From Chamaea fasciata (Eukaryota; Chordata; Aves; Passeriformes; Sylviidae), in contig JARCOQ010000003.1 in the NCBI GenBank assembly GCA_029207755.1, positions 97,294,646 through 97,358,645 of the forward strand: DNA of 64,000 bases, written 5' to 3'. Positions within the stretch are counted from its first letter, which is position 1; every line of letters begins with the position of its first letter. A model generated the notes under the pieces. That model was not told the DNA's origin. It saw only the letters and a program-made list of their open reading frames with translations, and searched no databases. The translations under genes and the position numbers were made by a program. This document shows, in pieces, positions 57,915-64,000 of this stretch.

Positions 57915-60261
57915 GATCCTAGGATGACTAGTCTTAATGCTAACACTGCATTTGTGTATTCCTGTTTATGAGGACTGCCATCCAGTTGGTAGCTTTATTC
58001 CAGCCAATTGCTGTGGGAATTTGTATTTCACTCATCTATTCTTTCAAATCTGTGACACTGCAGGTTATCTGGGGAGCATCAATTTTAGTTTAATAAACTA
58101 TTTGGGTATAATAGTTACTTTGCTTGCAGTTGAATCTTTTCCTATTTGCTTCCCAGTGTGTAATCTCACATTCAAACCCATGAATTTTATTGAAAACTGA
58201 AATAATATTTCAATTTTTTAGCCAAATATAAATTGACTCAAATCAAATATGAAGGTTTTATGTGTACCTCATCCTTACTGCAGTCTTTCAACTTCCTGCC
58301 TTTTTCTCCATCTAAGAACATAAACAAAAGTTTAACATTTAGCCTGATTTCCTTTATGAGGTCATATTCAGTTTAAGTCCCACTACCAAGTCCCGCTTTT
58401 GCCAAGTCTCACTTTAAACCTACATTTCTTGACTTCGAAGTCATAGTTTTCTTTGGTGATCAGTCCTTTTTTCCATACCTAGTAGACTCCCTACTTATGC
58501 TTAATGTCATTTTCAAGATGGTTATTCATCCAGTTAGGTCTGGAAAGTTCTCATACAACTTTTTTTTTTCCTCCCTGCCAGGCATACAGATTCCAGATAG
58601 CTTTAGCACGTTTGACATGGAGACATTCCAGGCTGCCTCCAAAATCTAATCCCCAAGTTCCTTAGTTCAGTCAGTGTCCCTAAATAGCTACCTTGGGCTG
58701 CATCCAAGCTCAGCAGCTTGCGCACCCGGTGCGGTGCCTGCACTCCCAGTTGCTTGATCCCCAGATAGGGCACAGTGTCAGAGCGAGGTGCCTCTCCCTC
58801 CTGACTCATGGGCCCAGATTTCCTCCTCGTCAAAATCAAACTTCAGCAAGGGAAGGGAGCAGACGTGTGCCAAGGTTTTGCCCTCATTCCCTTGGGAGAT
58901 GGCCAAGGCCTATTTCCGCATTTGGGAGCTCAGAAGTGCTCCCGGCTGTCACTACTTTAGATGAAGTGTTGTCTTTTTGAAATGAGGAACTTTAAGCAGT
59001 TTTAACTACATTATTTTCTTCAACATTTTGTTGCTGTTGTTCTTTTTAAAATAAATTAAAAGCTACACACTGAAGACTTTACCGGTTAACAACAATTCTT
59101 ATTCAGATGGATGCATCAATGCTATTTGAGCCAGTAGGACTTTTTTCCTCTCAACAGGATAATTCTCTGTTATGCATATCTGTAACATGTATCTTTGCAA
59201 CCAAAGTGCAATAATCTTTTCTCACATCCAGACTAGATTCTGGGATCAATAATAGACTCCCATCAACTTTCCAGAATTCATACAATATATTTTAGCCTAT
59301 TAATACAGGTGTTTTTATCCAAAAACCAAGTATTGTTTCAATTCTTTTTCTCTTGTTTCTTTACATCTTATGAATATACCTTTCCGTAGAAACACTTTTA
59401 CCTTGATGTTATTTTTTGTCAGTATATTATGTCTACCACTACAATCACCGTTACCAAAATTTCATTCAGTGCTTCAAAAACACACTTTCCTCCATATTGT
59501 TCCCCAGAATTCCCCATTAGAGTAAGACCCTCTTACCAACTGCACCTGAATCTACATTTAAATTGTACTCTGCATGGCATTTCTACCAGCTGTATCCAGC
59601 TGTACGTATTGATATTAACCTTTCCCATGACTATGGGTGTTAAGACCTATGTTGTCCTGTAGGTATCACAAAGAAAATAGTGCTCTTGGACCTTGTGAAG
59701 GGATCTTCAGTCTGAGTTCCTTTACTGTTGTAAAGGTATTGACTGTGTGAAGGCAGGTCTATTTAAAAATATTTACTCTCCATTTTTTATGGCCAGCCAT
59801 GCCCCAATGAAAAATTAAATTTTGCATCAGATTGACATATATATTTCTTATCAAGTACACAATGTTATATTTTTCAAATTGCAATGTGGATCTCTACATC
59901 TCTCTGTGTAACTGGGTATGAAGAACTGTGAAATACTAGCTAAGGGTAGTCTTCATGACCTCTTTTTTCAATGGATACACAAACTGTGTATTGTAAAGAG
60001 ATACAGGAGAAATGAGAGTGATAAACAACACAAAACACTGGATAAGAAGCCTTACTGGCTCCAAGGCAATGTCATTCGTATTTTTTTCTCCACACTCACA
60101 AATACTTTACTGTAGATTTGCACTACCAGACCCAGGCTTTGTTCATGACATGAGTTTTACCAGTGAACTTCAGTCATTTAGTGTTAATTTAACATCCACA
60201 GAGAAGTCTGGCTGTTAGCTAGAACTCAAACTCTGCTAATATTGTGAAAAAACTTGTTAGT

Positions 60262-60376
60262 GGAGGTCAGGTAGGGTGGGGCTTAGATGTCCTTGGTCTG
60301 ATGGAATGTGTCCCATGGCGTGGTGGTTGGAACTAGGTGATCTTTAAGGCCTCAGTCAAATCTATGGTTCTGTGGA
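60262..60376 (+). mobile_element. CR1 LINE fragment, 3' end
   Basis: It follows the CR1 3' region: GGTGGGGCTTAG, TGTGTCCCATGGC, GTGGTTGGAACTAGGTGATC and TTTAAGGCCTCAGTCAAA, ending in a degraded CTATGGTTCTGTGG terminal repeat. Only about 115 bp remain, with a 5' truncation and many substitutions. Confidence 0.88.
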
Positions 60377-60744
60377 AACTTAACAAGCCAAATTTTCTTA
60401 ATGTCTATAATACTGAAATAGCTGAGGATTTGTGAAGTGGTGTAGTTCCTGTGACTCTAGGTTGCTTTATGCAGTTACCTATATAGTCAAATGCTTGTGT
60501 CAATTCTGTTTCTCTGTACTGATAGGCAAATGAATCCAAACACACACATAAATAGTATAGATGTATTAGGGGAAACTTCAGTGATATCATCACCACACAT
60601 TCCTGGGTTACTGCTTACATGTGCTTTCAAGAGACATGTCAGAGGTTTTAATGCAGTTAAATTGTAGAAAGGAATTAATTCTGGAGCATTTTTGTAGCTT
60701 TATAAACATAAAAATGTCCAATCCTGGACTCCTTAGGACAAGAT

Positions 60745-61174
60745 GCAGAACAAGCAGACGGCTAGGAAAATTATGAGCAGACTGGAGCTTCTCTATTAGG
60801 AGCAAAGGCTGAGGGAGCTGGGCCTGTTCAGCCTCACCAAGAGATGACTGAAAGGGGAGGCATGTGAGTACCTTAAGGCCAGATGTCTAGAGGACAGGCC
60901 AGACTTTTTCAGTGGTACCCATCGAGAGGTCAAGGAGCAAGGGGCACAAACTGAAACATGGAATTTCAATAGGAACAGGAGGGCAAACTTCTTTATATCG
61001 AGGGTGACCAAGCACTGGAACAGATGGACTAGAGAGGCTGTGGTGTTTCCTTGGCAGCAGATATTGAAAACCTGTTGGACGTGAATCCTGTGCAACCTGC
61101 TCTAGGCAAACTTCCTTTAGTAGGAGGGGTGGACTGGACAATCTCCTGAGACTCAGTTGTCCTGTGATTCTGTA
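60745..61174 (+). mobile_element. CR1 LINE fragment, 3' untranslated region
   Basis: It contains GGCTGAGGGAGCTGGGCCTG, TTCAGCCTCACCAAGAG, GGGCACAAACTGAAAC, ACTTCTTTATATCGAGGGTG, AGCACTGGAACAGA, TGCAACCTGCTCTAGG and the terminal GTCCTGTGATTCTGT, in the order found in avian CR1 3' ends. About 430 bp survive. Its own 3' terminus shows that it is an insertion separate from the fragment at 60262-60376. It belongs to a different CR1 subfamily from the 41.1-kb copy, judged by the GATATTGAAAACCTG-type segment. No open reading frame remains. Confidence 0.92.
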
Positions 61175-63739
61175 CAACACTAACACATAGAACGTATCGA
61201 TGAAAGTTCTCAATCAAAATAAGTGAAGGAACACACAAAAAGCGAAAAGTAAGAAAAGACTCAGACATCAAAGAATAGTAAAATGTGTTTTTCAAGTTCA
61301 TTTCAAGTTTAGAAATTGAGGAATTTGTTCTTGTTTATCCAAACTCATATGTCAGTCGTTGCAGGAGAAACATAGCTGAAAGAAAAAAAAAATTGTGTCA
61401 CTCACATTTGTCAGCTCAAATTGACCAAAAATGATCATAAAGAGACAAGTGAAATTTGTAAAATGCTTTAGGAAAGGAGGCTGAAAAAATTAAGGACTAT
61501 AAGCATTTAGTTTTAAAATTGTACGTAGCAACATTGTTGAAAATTTATTCTAGAAAAATTAAATTTTGTTTTGAAGTGTATCTACACCATTTTTTAAGCA
61601 TCTACTAAGAATGTTTTGGGTCAAGTACAAGAAATCCTATCTAAGATATGTAAGAATTTTTAAGTATCTCTTATTGCAAATTCCAGCCTTTTGGTTCAGC
61701 TAAAAACACCCAACCACACATTGTCAGATCCTTTTCCTACCATTTTTCATTGTGCTAATTCACACTACTTGATCAAACCTAAAGCTGGAAACACATAAAG
61801 AACTCAAAAAGAAAAATACAATTTGGTTATGGTAGAGCAATGGTTGCAGCAGTGTTTTGATTTTTGTGCAACAAAAAACAGCTTTGCCATGGGGGAGTAA
61901 TTCAAGTAAGGGGGGTGGAATCCAAGTAAGAATTAAAGCTAATGAAATTCATAATCAACTGAATTTTTAATTTTTTTAAAAATTTTTAGCTTTATCTCTG
62001 ATATTACTCTGCAGCTCTCTGTATATTATATAAACTACAAAATATTCTCAAAGATACCTGAATAAAACAGTGAAGTTTTCTGATAATAGGTGTGCCCTTA
62101 TCTGTTCTTTTTTTTTTTTTTTCTTCCCCAATATTTTTTGATTAGGAGAGTTTACTCTGAGATAAATCACATTGTCTGTTATCTAGTTTCTCTTCTCCTA
62201 TATGAGTGATTCATTCTGACTGGGGAAGCTTAAAACAACAAGTACAATATTATAAACAATATCTGTCACCACACAGGGAGCTTGGCTAAAACGTTTCTGT
62301 CACTATTAATAATATTTTTTGGTTTTCAGCCTCCCTGTTTATTGCATTAGTAACAGATGTAAAATACTACAAAAAGTAAACAACTTTCAGCAGATGCTAC
62401 CTGTGAAAATCTGGCCTCTAAATGCAGATATTTAAACTTCCTCTACACAGTCACATAAATAGTCTGAAGGACAAACCTCAGGGGTAGTGCATACACAAAA
62501 AAAATTATGTAACTAATTCAAACTCTTTATGCTGTGTTATACTGTATGACAAGATGCCTCACCCTATACCACCAATATAAAAAATATCACTTGGTACCTC
62601 CTAACTTTACATAATTTGTCCAGAAGTAGCTATTTTATCCCTATTTCATCTTACAGAGACTTTAATCCACATACAGTTTAAAAGTTTTCAGTTACAGACT
62701 TAAAAACTGTAAACAAGTACAGAAGATACTATTATGCACTAGCTAAACTAGTTTATGAGGGAAAAAATAATATGCTTAATTTTAGGCAACTAAACAGGTC
62801 AATTGTGGTATATTACTTCCTAAATGAAGCACATTCGAATGTGCTCTGGGGGAGTGGGACCACTCTGATTCCCAAAGACATGTAAAATAACCATAATCAA
62901 CATTCTGCACTGACACAAAATCTCTAGAAAATTTCTACACAGTCTTTAGCCATTTTTTATTCACCTGTATATACAATATTGTAAATAATGAGAAATGTTC
63001 CATTTGTTGGCATGTATGAAAAGCTTCATACAACTAACATTTTTCTCCAATTATCAAAATAAAAAATAACTGCAAGAGAAAAATAACTAAAGTTTTAAAT
63101 AATTGAAATTTATAGAAAAAACTTTTTGGGATACCATTAGACAACCAAACATATTATTTAAATTATTTTTAGTGTTTTTTAGTCTGTGGCAGGATTTTTC
63201 ATTCTTATAAATTTCAGTGTGAAAAAAGTCTTGATTTATAAAAGGTTAAAAATAATTAAGATCAACAAATGACTTTATTTTGTGGATAAGTTTATTACTA
63301 CCTTTTTTTTATTTTGCAAATAAACTATGCATCTAATCAAGTATACTTCTATATTAATAGGCCTGCGAATTTCCAAAATATGATAACAGAGCTTAAGAGT
63401 TATTGTATAATTCTTTCCTACCTTTTATGGATAGAAGTTATGTTTCTATGAGTATGACTATCTCAAATCCATATGGCTGACAGGGGAAAAATCAAAAAAA
63501 CCCTTGAGATGTTCCTATAATGTCTAAAATTGTAGATCTACTTATTGTGTCTCGAAAGAGATCATAATAAACTAAAGATAATTTTAATATACTGCTGCAT
63601 CTTTCCTGTAGAAACTTTCTTTAACAATTCATATTTATTTATTGTCAAGTATTTGGGGAAATTATGCATCCATTTTAATTGGCAATCACAGGACAATTCT
63701 TGGCTATTTTAATCTGGAATATTAATGCTGGACCACTTT
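61175..63739. other. non-coding stretch, no gene recognised
   Basis: Very AT-rich, with no open frame of note. It contains only the 18-bp palindrome at 62828-62845 and short A or T runs. Confidence 0.6.
62828..62845. repeat. 18-bp perfect palindrome
   Basis: AGCACATTCGAATGTGCT is perfectly self-complementary around a central TTCGAA. It contains a CpG within very AT-rich surroundings. Confidence 0.9.
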
Positions 63740-63997
63740 CACACCGTGCTTTCAGCAGCCTCTTTTTCTCTGTCTCTCTCATGTAGAGGGGCAGGATCAT
63801 CTCCTGTGACTTGCTGGCAAAGTTCTTCCCAATGTAGACCAGGCCTGAAGGCTCAAGGACAACTTGTGGACCAGGAGCCCATGGTCCTTCTTCACAGAGC
63901 TATTTCCCAGCAGATCAGCCCCCAGCCTGTAATGGTCCATGGGATTATTCCTCCTCAGATACAGGACCGGGCACCTGCCTTTGGTCAACCTAATTAG
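63740..63997 (-). mobile_element. CR1 LINE fragment, minus strand
   Basis: On the minus strand it reads through the end of the CR1 reverse-transcriptase region and beyond: a CAGGTGCCCGGTCCTGTAT-like stretch, ATCCCATGGACCATTACAGG, GGGGGCTGATCTGC, GAAGAAGGACCATGGG, GCCAGCAAGTCACAGGAG and TGATCCTGCCCCTCTAC. This order matches CR1 sequence just upstream of the 3' region. It reaches the window edge, so the other end may lie outside. Open frames here (90 and 63 codons) are remnants, not functional proteins. Confidence 0.88.
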
Positions 63998-64000
63998 GCT

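Larger units (their letters stand above)
56298..60261. other. non-coding stretch, no gene recognised
   Basis: AT-rich, with no recognised gene or transposable element. A poly-A of about 25 nt at 57766-57790 and a 14-bp palindrome at 57901-57914 are present. A slightly GC-richer patch at 58690-58950 carries overlapping open frames of up to 95 codons, with no recognisable motif. The segment after 56302 may contain the remaining part of the interrupted minus-strand LTR, but I could not confirm that. Confidence 0.5.

Overview
The window reads as non-coding nuclear DNA of a bird, most likely a songbird (passerine). Four fragments have the sequence character of avian CR1 LINEs. One short element joins a tRNA-like head to a CR1 tail, the layout of the tRNA-Ile-derived SINE known from zebra finch (TguSINE1). 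A pair of long terminal repeats near 54.7-56.3 kb resembles passerine endogenous-retrovirus LTRs. The base composition is AT-rich with scattered microsatellites and a few short GC-rich patches. No bacterial, plasmid or phage features are visible: no operons, ribosome-binding sites or runs of long adjacent ORFs.

I recognise no protein-coding gene, rRNA gene or functional tRNA gene. The longest open frames (up to 189 codons at 40430-40999) are isolated, begin at non-ATG codons or sit in repeats or GC-rich patches, and match no family I know. The stretch is therefore best read as intergenic or deep intronic sequence. A small exon without obvious homology could be missed by eye; the most plausible unproven candidate is the open stretch at 51363-51734.

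Layout: 1-9.3 kb holds no recognised feature. A GA/GAAA microsatellite lies at 9.3 kb, followed by a small CpG cluster at 9.66-9.76 kb. From 9.8 to 27.3 kb the DNA is unremarkable and AT-rich, with a 20-bp perfect palindrome (13.3 kb), a 44-nt poly-A (18.9 kb) and two adjacent hairpins (26.9 kb). The SINE is at 27.3 kb. Microsatellites, an inverted repeat and a 76-bp duplicated segment occupy 28-31.3 kb. A GC-rich island is at 37.95-38.29 kb, a CR1 fragment at 41.1 kb, and a second CpG patch with a Kozak-like ATG at 43.6 kb. A 212-nt tract without any T is at 46.5 kb and a near-perfect long hairpin at 48.3 kb. The LTR cluster is at 54.7-56.3 kb, and CR1 fragments lie at 60.3, 60.7-61.2 and 63.7-64.0 kb.

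Nothing here supports a new multi-gene system. The items most worth a second look are the 67-nt hairpin at 48261-48327, the nested, oppositely oriented LTRs that share a 3' part but not a 5' part, the 76-bp duplication, the tandem hairpins at 26.9 kb, and the GC-rich island. All element names come from remembered consensus patterns, not from a database search.
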